In this document: positions 1-8,711 of the stretch, piece by piece
How the letters are laid out: the number at the start of each line of letters is the position of its first letter
Position numbering within the stretch: position 1 is the first letter of the stretch
DNA from: Endoryza foliicola
Lineage (GTDB): Bacteria; Bacteroidota; Bacteroidia; Chitinophagales; Chitinophagaceae
Assembly: GCA_965226965.1 (NCBI GenBank)
Contig: OZ245715.1
Span: 4,340,001 to 4,404,000, forward strand
DNA: 64,000 nt
Reading direction: 5' to 3'
Notes under the pieces: generated by a model
Databases searched by the model: none
The model's input: only the letters and a program-made list of their open reading frames with translations
What the model was told of the DNA's origin: nothing
Position numbers and translations under genes: made by a program

Positions 1-596
1 TTTGGACTACTGCCTTGATAAAATAAACTACAAGTGGCTGTATCAAAGCCAATGCTCATATAATTCCTCAAACCAACACTTACGAGCCTGTTTAAATTGT
101 CGAAAGAAAAAGTATAGGTTCGTATTCTACTCGTTACCGAAGGGTTTCCTTGGTGATAAAACTCTTCCAATTTTTTAATAAAGCGAATATTATCTGTCTG
201 GTTCTTTACCAGTGTTTTAAAGGTCAAAGAGTTTCCATAGGTAATGCCTCTTGAGCTCACCATGTATGCTTTGAAGTAGTAGGTAGTTGCCTGATTGAGA
301 TTGGTTAGCAAAACCGTAAATGTCCCGGAATCAACGTTCTTGATGGTTTTATAACTATTTACAGTGGGATTGGGATTGGTATCGTACACAATACCCGATT
401 CAATGATCCTAGCAGTATCGCCATTCATTGTAATAAGGCCGCCAACAATTGCAGAATCAATACTAACATATGAAGCAGCCACCGTAGTAATACTTGCCAT
501 ACCTATAACAGGAGGAATAGGAGGATCATCTTTCTTATCACATTTCGTAAAAAGAAACACAATCAGAATTAAACTTGCTATACGAATGATCTTCAT
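1..596 (-). CDS. Partial lipoprotein with fibronectin-III-like segment
   Basis: The reading frame is open from an ATG at 596 to the left edge of the window, so the 3' end is missing (about 198 codons are visible). The N-terminus is a short hydrophobic stretch ending in FLFTKC, with Cys at residue 19, followed by a charged, Pro-rich linker (DKKDDPPIPP). This looks like a loose Bacteroidota lipoprotein signal. The middle part (TYYFKAYMVSS.GITYGN..TFKT) resembles the end of a fibronectin type III-like fold common in Bacteroidota surface lipoproteins. The part after it starts a second, unrecognised region. It is probably an envelope protein. The exact function is unknown. Confidence 0.65.
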   Translation of the reverse strand, partial: MKIIRIASLILIVFLFTKCDKKDDPPIPPVIGMASITTVAASYVSIDSAIVGGLITMNGDTARIIESGIVYDTNPNPTVNSYKTIKNVDSGTFTVLLTNLNQATTYYFKAYMVSSRGITYGNSLTFKTLVKNQTDNIRFIKKLEEFYHQGNPSVTSRIRTYTFSFDNLNRLVSVGLRNYMSIGFDTATCSLFYQGSSP

Positions 597-700
597 GAAG
601 CTGCTGCGGCCGATAATTGATTATAATATACAACTATTCCGGCAATTAACATAGGAGAACCGCAATATTCAATTGACAAGGCAGCCGAATGTTAAATGAT

Positions 701-734
701 TAGTTAGGCTTTGGGGTTTAGGCTTAGGCTTTAG
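701..734. repeat. TTAGGC-word intergenic repeat
   Basis: Low-complexity run built from TTAGGC/GGCTTT words. Similar tracts recur at 21665-21710 and 51954-51992. It lies in the 446-base gap between the lipoprotein and the next gene, where no coding frame is convincing. Confidence 0.55.
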
Positions 735-742
735 AAATTTTG

Positions 743-1048
743 ACCACAGATGGAATAGATTAAAACAGATTCTCACAGATTAGCATCCGACATTCAATAA
801 ACCTAACAGCAATCATGATTTACAGGATGGTGTCTTTAGTTTCTAATTTACCCCCTGTTCTTCTCCTTTTTTAAACATGCACAAGCTTACGCTTGAACTA
901 AACTACGCGAGCTAATGCTCGCTTCGTTACCCCCGTGGCTCCGAGCCTCCGTGGTTCTTTATTTCATTCCCACATTTACAAACTCTCAAATTCACCAATT
1001 AACTACCCGGCTGTTCCATTATTAATTATTACTTATTAATTATTAATT
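743..1048 (-). repeat. Modular intergenic repeat, copy A
   Basis: On the minus strand, reading away from the stop of the gene at 1043, the modules are: an ATTAATTATTAA tract (1013-1048), AACAGCCG (about 1007-1014), an ACCACGGAGGCTCGGAG-like word (about 934-957) and an ATCTGTGAGAATCTG-like word ending in GTGGTCA (741-782). The same modules in the same order follow the ABC gene at 58631. Two mini-hairpins, CAAGC/GCTTG (882-895) and GCGAGC/GCTCGC (907-922), sit inside. No gene is visible here. Confidence 0.7.
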
Positions 1049-1618
1049 GATTTCGTATTGCAAAAACCCTCCCACAAAACTCACCCCATCATATGCCTTG
1101 TAATACGCGGCTCTTGCGCCTATTGAAAGAGGAAGCTTGCCAATTCGATACGCATATTCCACTACTACAATAGACCCTGAAGTGCGACTCTTGGTATCTA
1201 CTTTGGGCCAATTATAGCTTTGTGTTTGAACGGGTGTGGTAGGATCGGTATTGGTTGGAGCAGGATAGGTGCGACGAATACTGTAACCAATAAAGGAATA
1301 TCCCAATCCAATTCTTAGTGTAGATCGATCAGTAGCAATCGGTAGATAATAGATGCTAAAGTCAACAGTATTCGCTTTTGTATATTCCTCTACTTCTTTG
1401 GTTCGAGGCATTCCGGTTATGGAAATATTTTTCAATCCAATAGCCCCTTCCATTTTCTTAAAAAAAGGAAAGTACCCTTCAATGTGAACAGCATTGCCAT
1501 TCATGCCCGGAAAGTCATGCGCATAACCGCCTCCAAGCTTGATTCCAACTTTATAATCTGATTGTGCTTGTGCGTAAATACTCCAAAAAATAGTGCCCAA
1601 AAGAAGAACCCTTTTCAT
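1043..1618 (-). CDS. Hypothetical outer-membrane beta-barrel protein
   Basis: A 191-aa protein with a clear Sec signal peptide (MKRVLLLGTIFWSIYAQAQ). The mature part is rich in alternating aromatic and polar residues and glycine (IKLGGGYAHDFPG, LRIGLGYSFIGYS, LPLSIGARAAYY), as in small Bacteroidota outer-membrane barrels. No catalytic motif is visible. The last strand ends in FLQYEIN. It is a single gene. Upstream lies the divergent terC gene, and its own stop codon runs into a modular repeat. The barrel call is inferred from composition only. Confidence 0.55.
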   Translation of the reverse strand: MKRVLLLGTIFWSIYAQAQSDYKVGIKLGGGYAHDFPGMNGNAVHIEGYFPFFKKMEGAIGLKNISITGMPRTKEVEEYTKANTVDFSIYYLPIATDRSTLRIGLGYSFIGYSIRRTYPAPTNTDPTTPVQTQSYNWPKVDTKSRTSGSIVVVEYAYRIGKLPLSIGARAAYYKAYDGVSFVGGFLQYEIN

Positions 1619-1759
1619 ACGGTTGCGTTTTCAATAATGTAAATCTGGGCGATAGGCTTTATTTTGTTGATTAAACTTCTCTATCTACTTAAAAATTGTG
1701 CCAATTAGTTCAAAATGAGGATTTTGCGTAGAATCCCCGACCCGAATTCGTAAATACAC

Positions 1760-1767
1760 TAATTTTG
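1760..1767 (+). promoter_or_regulatory. Bacteroidota -7 box for terC
   Basis: TAATTTTG matches the Bacteroidota TAnnTTTG consensus, 23 bases before the terC ATG. No clear -33 element is seen. Confidence 0.5.
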
Positions 1768-1790
1768 CCGACTTAAAAGACTACAGAACA

Positions 1791-2588
1791 ATGAGTGAAC
1801 TTTTATCCGTAGATGCATTAATTAGCCTACTCACACTTGCTACCCTCGAAATTGTATTAGGGATTGATAACGTAATCTTCGTATCCATCTTAATGGGTCG
1901 TATGTCCGACGCCGAAAAACTCAAAGCGCGTCGTATTTGGATGTTTGGTGGCATCGCCATTCGCGTTTGTTTGCTTATGGCTATTGGCTGGTTGGTTAAC
2001 AATGGAAACAGAGAAATTGAATTCCTAAAAAACCTAACCGGTTATGGATTCACACTTAGAAATGTGATCATGTTTGTGGGTGGTATCTTCTTGCTATACA
2101 AAACCGTAAAAGAAATTCACCACAAATTAGAAGGAGAAGAAGAAAGTGCTGGAGAAGCCAAAAAGGCCTCTTTTGGAACCCTTATCACGCAAATCCTGAT
2201 TGTTGATACCGTATTTTCATTCGACTCTATCATCACAGCCGTTGGTTTGGCGAAAATTGTTACCGTAATGATCATTGCAGTGATCATCGCCATGATCGTA
2301 ATGTTCTTTTTTGCTGATAGAATTTCTGTATTCATACACAAACACCCAACACTTAAAATGTTGGCCTTATCTTTCCTTTTAATGGTTGGTTTCAGCCTTT
2401 TCTTCGAAGGATTAGAGCCCGTTCATGGAAGTCATATCGACAAAGGATACATCTACTTCGCAATGGCATTCAGCTTTGGCGTAGAACTGATGAATATGTG
2501 GATGCGTAAAAAAGAAAAAAGAAGAGTAGTAAAACTGAATGAACCACAACTTCCCGAATCAAAACCGGAGAGTGATATGGCTCACTAA
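1791..2588 (+). CDS. TerC-family integral membrane protein
   Basis: A 265-aa polytopic membrane protein with about seven hydrophobic segments. The family hallmarks are near the start (LEIVLGIDNVIFVSIL, about residues 20-35) and in the second half (DTVFSFDSIITAVGL, about 140-155). The acidic residues in these two intramembrane motifs are thought to bind metal in the TerC/Alx family, which is linked to manganese export and tellurium resistance. The C-terminus is a charged cytoplasmic tail. A TAATTTTG promoter box precedes it. It converges with rsmE, and the two stop codons overlap by 4 bases. The substrate cannot be read from the sequence. Confidence 0.88.
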   Translation: MSELLSVDALISLLTLATLEIVLGIDNVIFVSILMGRMSDAEKLKARRIWMFGGIAIRVCLLMAIGWLVNNGNREIEFLKNLTGYGFTLRNVIMFVGGIFLLYKTVKEIHHKLEGEEESAGEAKKASFGTLITQILIVDTVFSFDSIITAVGLAKIVTVMIIAVIIAMIVMFFFADRISVFIHKHPTLKMLALSFLLMVGFSLFFEGLEPVHGSHIDKGYIYFAMAFSFGVELMNMWMRKKEKRRVVKLNEPQLPESKPESDMAH

Positions 2589-3298
2589 TGTATTTGAACC
2601 AATAAGGCGGCTGCTACCATGGCAGCCGTTTCTGTTCTCAGTCTTGTTTCGCCCAAACTCACTTCAGTTGCTCCTTTTGAAACAGCTGTTTGAATTTCTT
2701 CAAGAGAAAAATCTCCCTCCGGACCAATTAATATGATTTTGTCGCCGATTGTTTTTTGAACTTGCTCAGCAAAAGGAATCTTTACTCGTTCTTCGCAATG
2801 AGCAATGCTAATAGATGCATGGCTCCAGTGCTCCCAGGGGAAGGCCTCCAACTCTATTGGATCCAACAATTCGGGCAACCATACTTGTTGACTTTGAATC
2901 AAAGCACTTACCAATACCCCCATCATTCGATCTTTCCGAAAATGCTGGCGCTCCGTTCTGTCGGTGATCAATGGAATAATATCTGTAATACCCATTTCAG
3001 TGGCTTTCTCTAAAAACCACTCAAAACGAGCCGATTGTTTCAACAATCCTACAGCAACTCCTCTTCTATACAAGGCTTTCTCTTGAAAGGTAGACGACTC
3101 AATAACCACCGAGGCCTTCTTCTTATGTGCATGATCTAACCTGGCCTGATACAAATTGCCCTTACCGTCTGTTAGCTGCAAGGCTTCGCCTTCTTCCATT
3201 CTCAATACAGAAACCACATGACGAGAGTTCTCCTCATCAAGCACCAAACTTTGATTCACAATTGGACTATCGGCAATATAAAAAAATGGAGCAGCCAT
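2585..3298 (-). CDS. rsmE: 16S rRNA m3U1498 methyltransferase RsmE
   Basis: SPOUT-class methyltransferase that methylates N3 of U1498 in 16S rRNA using SAM. The N-terminal part (MAAPFFYIADSP) is the PUA-like RNA-binding start. The knotted SAM site is visible as LIGPEGDFS (about residue 188) and LGETRLRTETAA near the C-terminus. The length of 237 aa fits the family. I chose the ATG at 3298; the frame extends two codons to a TTG at 3304, but the ATG gives the normal family N-terminus. A perfect 11-bp hairpin sits 9 bases upstream. Confidence 0.9.
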   Translation of the reverse strand: MAAPFFYIADSPIVNQSLVLDEENSRHVVSVLRMEEGEALQLTDGKGNLYQARLDHAHKKKASVVIESSTFQEKALYRRGVAVGLLKQSARFEWFLEKATEMGITDIIPLITDRTERQHFRKDRMMGVLVSALIQSQQVWLPELLDPIELEAFPWEHWSHASISIAHCEERVKIPFAEQVQKTIGDKIILIGPEGDFSLEEIQTAVSKGATEVSLGETRLRTETAAMVAAALLVQIH

Positions 3299-3302
3299 AT
3301 AC

Positions 3303-3332
3303 AAAACAAGGCGATCGTTCCCGATCGCCTTG
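3303..3332 (-). terminator. Hairpin terminator downstream of dnaB
   Basis: A perfect 11-bp stem (CAAGGCGATCG / CGATCGCCTTG, 4-base loop), followed on the minus strand by TTTTG. It ends only a few bases before the rsmE ATG at 3298, so it could end dnaB transcripts or modulate rsmE. Confidence 0.6.
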
Positions 3333-3361
3333 CAATATAATTCAATAGCTTTTAAATACTA

Positions 3362-3489
3362 TTTTTTTCACCGCAACGCTGCCTATGCATCAGTATCCCT
3401 CCCTTCCCGTTTCCTCTATCCTCGCTCCTCGCTTCCTCGTTCCTGCTCCCGGCTGTTTCATTATTAATTATTAATCATTTAATTCTTAA
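3362..3489 (-). repeat. Modular intergenic repeat, copy B
   Basis: Directly after the dnaB stop (minus strand) come an AT tract with ATTAATAATTAATAA, then AACAGCCG, then a purine tract with GAGGAGCGAGGA, then TGCGGTGAAAAAAA. These modules are shared with copies at 743-1048 and 58631-59024. Confidence 0.65.
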
Positions 3490-5067
3490 TTAAAATGGAG
3501 TATCCTCCATATCATCCATCGGCAAATCATTCATCTTACTTCCCGCTTGAATGTACAAACGCGCTCCCGGATCATCGCCACCGGCACCACCTCTATCAGG
3601 TTGAATAGGCTTCCAATTGCTTCCACCAATACCACCAAAATCATCTTCCCCAAACTCCACAAATTTCTGAATATGCAACAAGGCTCTCAGCTTCACAGTA
3701 TCCAAAGAACCGTTACGGTGTTTTGCAATCTTTACGTGCGTTTCTCCTTTATTGCTTTCACCATTCTCATTTGCAGTAATACCATAGTATTCCGGACGGT
3801 ACAAGAACATTACCATGTCGGCATCTTGTTCAATGGCTCCCGATTCACGAAGGTCACTCAATTGAGGAATCTTATCCCCTTCTTTACGCGATTCAACCGC
3901 ACGACTCAACTGTGAAAGCGCAATAACCGGAACATTCAACTCCTTCGCCAATCCTTTTAAATCGCGAGAAATTTTACTGATCTCTTGTTCGCGGTTGGTA
4001 TTCTTTTCTCCACCACCGGTCATCAACTGCAAATAGTCGATGATGATAATTCCAATATTGTGTTTATTCTTCAAGCGGCGACATTTCGCACGCAATTCGA
4101 AAATGTTCAACGCTGCCGTATCATCAATATACATCGGTGCTTTCGCCAACTTTGAAATACCCTTTGCATAGAGTTGTTTCATTTCGTGGTCTTCCAATTT
4201 ACCACGAGCAATTTTCTCTAACCAAATCTCACTTTCAGCACTCAAAATACGTTGTACCAGCTGCGCAGAACTCATCTCTAAACTGAAGAAAGCAACACCG
4301 GTTGGTTTGGTAGGATGCAAACATGCATTGCGTGCAAGGTTCAAGGCAAAAGCTGTTTTACCCACTGAAGGACGAGCAGCCAAGATAATCAAGTCGGTAT
4401 TTTGCCATCCGTAGGTTAAATGATCCAAAGAACTAAATCCACTTGGAACACCGGTAATATCTTCCTCACGATTACGCATATCTTCAATACGCTGTACAGT
4501 TTTCACCAATACAGAATCAATGCTATCGAAGTTTTTACGCAGGTGATTGTTTGTGATCTCAAACAGTTTACTCTCCGCATCATCGAGCAAGTCGAATACA
4601 TCGGTACTGTCTTCATATGAATCAGAAATAATTTCACCGCTGATGCGAATCAATTCACGTTGAATAAATTTTTGAAGAATGATACGAGCGTGCGTTTCAA
4701 TATTGGCCGCACTAACCACTGAATTGGTAAGTTTGGTAACATAGTAAGGACCGCCAACCACTTCCAATTCTTCGCGCATGCGAAGTTCTTCCACAACAGT
4801 CAAAATATCAATGGGCTGATTCTTTTGTTGCAAACTTTGCATGGCACGGAAAATTCGCTGGTGCGCATCTACATAAAAACATTCGGGCTTCAAGATCTCG
4901 ATCACTGTATCGAATGCACTCTTTTCAAGCATGATGGCACCCAGAACAGCATCTTCTAAATCTTTCGCTTGTGGAGGTACTTTTCCGTACACCATTGAGC
5001 TAAGGTCTACAGAAGGCTTTCCCCTCCGGGCCTTGGCCCGATCTTTATTTAAATTCGTTAAATCCAT
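3490..5067 (-). CDS. dnaB: Replicative DNA helicase DnaB
   Basis: Hexameric 5'-3' helicase that unwinds the replication fork. 525 aa. The N-terminal primase-interacting helical domain (PPQAKDLEDAVLGAIMLE, about residues 31-48) is followed by a RecA-like domain with Walker A (ARPSVGKTAFALNLA, about 230), Walker B (IGIIIIDYLQLM, about 338) and the DnaB arginine-finger region (ALSQLSRAVE...LSDLRESGAIEQDAD). The C-terminal tail is low-complexity and Gly/Asp-rich, ending MEDTPF, as in other Bacteroidota DnaB. The ATG at 5067 gives the usual MDLTNLNKD-type start. The leader of about 130 bases has a good promoter and DnaA-box-like sites upstream. Confidence 0.95.
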   Translation of the reverse strand: MDLTNLNKDRAKARRGKPSVDLSSMVYGKVPPQAKDLEDAVLGAIMLEKSAFDTVIEILKPECFYVDAHQRIFRAMQSLQQKNQPIDILTVVEELRMREELEVVGGPYYVTKLTNSVVSAANIETHARIILQKFIQRELIRISGEIISDSYEDSTDVFDLLDDAESKLFEITNNHLRKNFDSIDSVLVKTVQRIEDMRNREEDITGVPSGFSSLDHLTYGWQNTDLIILAARPSVGKTAFALNLARNACLHPTKPTGVAFFSLEMSSAQLVQRILSAESEIWLEKIARGKLEDHEMKQLYAKGISKLAKAPMYIDDTAALNIFELRAKCRRLKNKHNIGIIIIDYLQLMTGGGEKNTNREQEISKISRDLKGLAKELNVPVIALSQLSRAVESRKEGDKIPQLSDLRESGAIEQDADMVMFLYRPEYYGITANENGESNKGETHVKIAKHRNGSLDTVKLRALLHIQKFVEFGEDDFGGIGGSNWKPIQPDRGGAGGDDPGARLYIQAGSKMNDLPMDDMEDTPF

Positions 5068-5204
5068 AATTAGTTAGAAATTAAAATCCTCAAAAATCAA
5101 CTGCTATTCTTCTCAATGTGGCTATTGGACATTAGGCCTTTGTTACGGTCGGACAGCGAATTTAATCTCTTGTTTTTCTTGTCCGTTTCCTACTTTTAAA
5201 CACC

Positions 5205-5234
5205 CAAAACTATCCCCATCACAATCACATTCAA
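5205..5234 (-). promoter_or_regulatory. Promoter for dnaB
   Basis: On the minus strand, TTG (5232-5234), 19 bases, then TAGTTTTG (5205-5212). This fits the Bacteroidota -33/-7 pattern and predicts a leader of about 130 bases. Confidence 0.5.
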
Positions 5235-5272
5235 TCAACAATTGCACCCGGTTTATAAACAGAAATACCGGC

Positions 5273-5303
5273 TTATCCACAGAAAACAGTGCAATTGTCC
5301 ACA
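5273..5303. promoter_or_regulatory. DnaA-box-like pair upstream of dnaB
   Basis: TTATCCACA (5273-5281, perfect consensus) and TTGTCCACA (5295-5303, one mismatch) lie on the same strand, 22 bases apart, just upstream of the predicted dnaB promoter. The rest of the 412-base gap 5068-5479 holds no convincing gene. Confidence 0.45.
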
Positions 5304-5479
5304 ATTTACGCCCTTCTTTAAAAAATACGCACAGAAAAAGTCTTCATTTTTATTAAAAAAATATTTGGCACGTACCCTTCTTTCCTACAAATGCCTGTAC
5401 GCCTCATTTTGCCAAGAAATGAAGCAACCAAATTCATTGGTACCCTATTCCTGTAGCTATTAATTCCTACCTTAGAACC

Positions 5480-5920
5480 ATGAAGTATTTACTGATCGCA
5501 AGCCTGCTATTGTTTGTTACCATTCAAACCAAAGCACAAACGAAAGCAAAAATCAACCACCTCGCTATTTTCGTTCAAAACCTCTCTAAGAGTGGTCATT
5601 TTTATACGCAGATTCTAGGACTCGATTCTATCCCCGAACCCTTTCACGATGGAAAACACCTTTGGCTGAATATTGGAGGAGGCGCTTCCATGCACATCAT
5701 TGAAGGTGCCCCAGAAAGAAAAGAGTACTTCAAAAACAATCATATCTGCTTTTCAGTAGAAAACGTAACCGATTTTGTAAAGAAACTGGAAGCCAATAAA
5801 ATGAGCTACGAAGACGTAAGCGGAAAGAAACAAGCCATTACTACTCGGGTCGACGGAGTGCACCAAATCTGGTTTCAAGACCCCGATGGCTATTGGATTG
5901 AAGTAAACGACGTCAAATAA
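5480..5920 (+). CDS. Secreted VOC-fold (glyoxalase-like) protein
   Basis: A 146-aa protein with a signal peptide (MKYLLIASLLLFVTIQTKAQ) followed by one vicinal-oxygen-chelate domain. Typical elements are KINHLAIFVQNLSKSGHFYTQILGL at the start, HLWLNIGG in the middle and QIWFQDPDGYWIEV at the end. Candidate metal ligands are His in INHLA, His in IHIIE-like MHIIEG, and Glu in WIEV. A periplasmic location is inferred from the signal peptide. The substrate is unknown, so it should not be called glyoxalase I. Confidence 0.8.
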   Translation: MKYLLIASLLLFVTIQTKAQTKAKINHLAIFVQNLSKSGHFYTQILGLDSIPEPFHDGKHLWLNIGGGASMHIIEGAPERKEYFKNNHICFSVENVTDFVKKLEANKMSYEDVSGKKQAITTRVDGVHQIWFQDPDGYWIEVNDVK

Positions 5921-5950
5921 GGTTTAGCCCCATATTAGCGGCTAAAACAG

Positions 5951-5958
5951 TATCTTTG
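5951..5958 (+). promoter_or_regulatory. -7 box for pheT
   Basis: TATCTTTG matches TAnnTTTG exactly, 37 bases before the pheT ATG. Confidence 0.5.
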
Positions 5959-5994
5959 CCACCCTTATTTTGAAGATTTAAGCAGCGAATTTTT

Positions 5995-8424
5995 ATGACT
6001 ATTAGTTATCAATGGCTTTGTGAATATTTACCGGTTCAACCAGACCCCGAGCGTTTAAGCAAGATCCTGACTTCAATTGGATTGGAAGTAGAAAGCCTTG
6101 TTCCTTACGAGGAAGTGAAAGGAGGTATGAAAGGCTTGGTGATTGGAGAAGTATTGACTTGTGAAAAACATCCCAATGCCGATAAGTTATCCCTTACAAC
6201 TGTAAACATTGGTGCTGAAACTCCCTTGAACATTGTTTGTGGAGCCCCCAACGTAGCTGCAGGCCAAAAAGTAGTGGTAGCTCCAGTTGGAACCACCATT
6301 TACCCCTTCAATGGCGAACCCATTACAATGAAACTCGCCAAGATCAGAGGTTCTGAAAGCATGGGAATGATCTGTGCTCAAGATGAAATTGGCTTGAGCG
6401 AAGACCACTCCGGTATCATGATTCTTCCCGCCGATACACCGGTTGGAACGCCCGCCGCTACTTATTTCAAACTTCACAACGACTTTATCTACGAAATAGG
6501 CCTTACCCCCAACCGAATGGACGCAATGAGCCATTGGGGTGTTGCAAGAGACGTATGTGCTTACTTAAGTCATCACGATAAAAAAGACTTGAAAGTAACA
6601 CTCCCCTCTTTCAATGTAAAAACAAGTGCGGGAGCAGCCCCTATTCAAGTGAGTATTGAAAACACCAATGCTTGTCAGCGCTATTCGGGCATTACCATCA
6701 AAAATGTAAAAGTGGGAGAAAGTCCGCTATGGTTGCAGCAACGTTTGAAAGCCATCGGTCAACGCCCTATTAATAATATTGTAGACATTACCAATTTCAT
6801 TTTACATGAAACCGGTCAACCACTTCATGCTTTTGAAGCAACAGCCATCACAGGAAACAAAGTAGTGGTGAAAAATCTTCCTGCAGAAACGCCTTTTGTT
6901 ACCCTCGATGGTAAAGAAAGAAAACTGCATCAGGACGATCTCATGATTTGTAACGGTAATGGTGAACCGATGTGTATTGGCGGTGTATTTGGTGGCCAAC
7001 ACAGTGGTGTAAGTGCAACCACTACAACTATCTTTTTGGAAAGTGCTTGGTTCAATCCCATCGATATTCGCAAAACATCGTTCCGCCATGGTCTTAGAAC
7101 CGATGCCGCAACGCGATTTGAAAAAAATACAGATATCAGCCAAACCCTTAACGTGCTGAAAAGAGCCGCAGCGCTCATCATTGAACTAGCCGGTGGAGAA
7201 TGCGAAGGTGATTGGGTGGACGTTTATCCGCAACAAAGTCCAAAAACACAAGTAACCCTCAAATTTCATTTCTTGAAGAAATTGAGTGGAAAGAATTACC
7301 ATGCCGATGCGGTAAAACGCATTTTGCAAAGCTTGGGCTTTACCATTATGCGCGAAGGACTCGACGATATTTTATTGGAAGTTCCTTATAGCAAACCGGA
7401 TGTAAGCTTGCCGGCAGATGTAGTGGAAGAGATCATGCGAATAGATGGATTGGACAATATCGAAATCCCCACCACTATTGCCATTTCTCCCGCCATTGAA
7501 AAACTAGGCTACAAGCATACTTGGAAAGAAAAAGTATCGAACTACTTGGCAGGTCAGGGCTTCAATGAAATTTTCACAAATTCCATTACCAATGCTGCTT
7601 ATTTTGAAGAAGGCGATCTTACCAATGCGGTACGTTTGCTTAACAACTTAAGTGCAGATCACAATATCATGCGCCCCTCCATGCTGGAAACAGGATTGGA
7701 GTCGGTAGCATATAATTTGAACCGCAAAAACTTAAACATCCGCTTTTTCGAATTCGGCAAAACATACGGCAAATCAGCCTCCGGCAACTATTACGAGAAC
7801 GATCATTGCTGTTTGTTCATCAGCGGTAAAATTGTTGAATCATCTTGGAATAAAAAGCAAGCTCAGGAAGCCGATATCTACTATGTAAAAGGAGTGGTTC
7901 AGAGCTTGTTTCAGTTATTGGGCATTCGCAATTGCAATTGGCAAGCTTATAACAATTCGAAATTGCAGTTGGGGCTTCAATTAACGCAAGGCAAAAAAGT
8001 TTACGGAACCATTGGAGGTGTAAGCGCTGCCGAATTAAAACGATTCGATATCAAACAGGCTGTGTACTTTATCGACCTCGACTGGGAAGCCATTCTCGAT
8101 GCCGTTCAAAAAATTCAACTCAAATTCAAAGAGTTACCAAAGCAGTTGCCGGTTTACCGCGATTTGGCCTTGGTTGTAAACAAATCTCTTCCTTTCTCCG
8201 ACGTGGAAAACTCGGTGAAAAAACTTCGTCTCGATAAATTACAAGAAGTGAAACTCTTCGATATTTTTGAAAGCGAAAAATTGGGAGCCGATAAAAAATC
8301 AATGGCCATCAATTTCACCTTCCTTGATCCTGAGAAAACCTTGACCGATAAAGAAATTGACGCAATGATGAGCAGTCTCATGGGCGCGCTCGAAAAAGAC
8401 GTTCAAGCAGAAATCAGAAAATAA
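5995..8424 (+). CDS. pheT: Phenylalanyl-tRNA synthetase beta subunit
   Basis: The beta chain of the heterotetrameric PheRS, which charges tRNA-Phe. 809 aa, usual length. The domain order can be read: N-terminal core (MTISYQWLCEYLPV), OB-fold tRNA-binding domain (about 40-150, HPNADKLSLTTVNIG), B3/B4 editing domain (about 210-380, with DITNFILHETGQPLHAF), B5 domain (about 400-475), catalytic-like core (YNLNRKNLNIRFFEFGK) and a C-terminal FDX-ACB anticodon-binding domain (from about 715, LPVYRDLALVV). pheS is not in the window. A coiled-coil gene follows after 7 bases, so they are probably cotranscribed. Confidence 0.95.
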   Translation: MTISYQWLCEYLPVQPDPERLSKILTSIGLEVESLVPYEEVKGGMKGLVIGEVLTCEKHPNADKLSLTTVNIGAETPLNIVCGAPNVAAGQKVVVAPVGTTIYPFNGEPITMKLAKIRGSESMGMICAQDEIGLSEDHSGIMILPADTPVGTPAATYFKLHNDFIYEIGLTPNRMDAMSHWGVARDVCAYLSHHDKKDLKVTLPSFNVKTSAGAAPIQVSIENTNACQRYSGITIKNVKVGESPLWLQQRLKAIGQRPINNIVDITNFILHETGQPLHAFEATAITGNKVVVKNLPAETPFVTLDGKERKLHQDDLMICNGNGEPMCIGGVFGGQHSGVSATTTTIFLESAWFNPIDIRKTSFRHGLRTDAATRFEKNTDISQTLNVLKRAAALIIELAGGECEGDWVDVYPQQSPKTQVTLKFHFLKKLSGKNYHADAVKRILQSLGFTIMREGLDDILLEVPYSKPDVSLPADVVEEIMRIDGLDNIEIPTTIAISPAIEKLGYKHTWKEKVSNYLAGQGFNEIFTNSITNAAYFEEGDLTNAVRLLNNLSADHNIMRPSMLETGLESVAYNLNRKNLNIRFFEFGKTYGKSASGNYYENDHCCLFISGKIVESSWNKKQAQEADIYYVKGVVQSLFQLLGIRNCNWQAYNNSKLQLGLQLTQGKKVYGTIGGVSAAELKRFDIKQAVYFIDLDWEAILDAVQKIQLKFKELPKQLPVYRDLALVVNKSLPFSDVENSVKKLRLDKLQEVKLFDIFESEKLGADKKSMAINFTFLDPEKTLTDKEIDAMMSSLMGALEKDVQAEIRK

Positions 8425-8431
8425 ACCGATC

Positions 8432-8710
8432 ATGGAGCAGCAATTAAAGAGAATACAGGAGAAAATGCAGCAGTTAATTAAAAAGAACGCGCTGCTCCAA
8501 AAAGATTTGGAAAAAAAGAACGAGGAAATTCGGGAGTTAAAACAGCAAATTTCTGAAGGCCTTCAATACAATGAAGCCTTGCAACAAAAAGTGTCGGCAT
8601 TGAGCCTGGCGTCTGGAGCGTTGAACGAGGAAGAGAAGAAAGAAATGGAACGGAAAATGAATCATTACATCAAGCAAATCGACCGGTGCATTACCATGCT
8701 GGCCGAATAA
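8432..8710 (+). CDS. Small coiled-coil protein, ZapB-like
   Basis: A 92-aa, almost entirely heptad-rich coiled coil (LKRIQEKMQQLIKKNALLQ.., LKQQISEGLQYNEALQQKV) with no membrane segment. It starts 7 bases after pheT. zapA lies 390 bases downstream on the same strand. In Bacteroidota a small coiled-coil gene near zapA is common, and size and composition resemble the division protein ZapB, which bundles with ZapA at the Z ring. This link is from context and shape, not from a conserved motif. Confidence 0.6.
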   Translation: MEQQLKRIQEKMQQLIKKNALLQKDLEKKNEEIRELKQQISEGLQYNEALQQKVSALSLASGALNEEEKKEMERKMNHYIKQIDRCITMLAE

Positions 8711-8711
8711 A

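Noticed and set aside
701..734. Telomere-type TTAGGC sequence
   Set aside because: The tracts are short, imperfect and internal to the chromosome, so a telomere is not plausible.
5273..5303. Chromosomal replication origin
   Set aside because: There is no dnaA gene, no box cluster and no AT-rich unwinding element; two boxes are too few.
5242..5463. 73-aa plus-strand frame upstream of the VOC gene
   Set aside because: It has an odd composition and covers the DnaA-like boxes; it is more likely intergenic.
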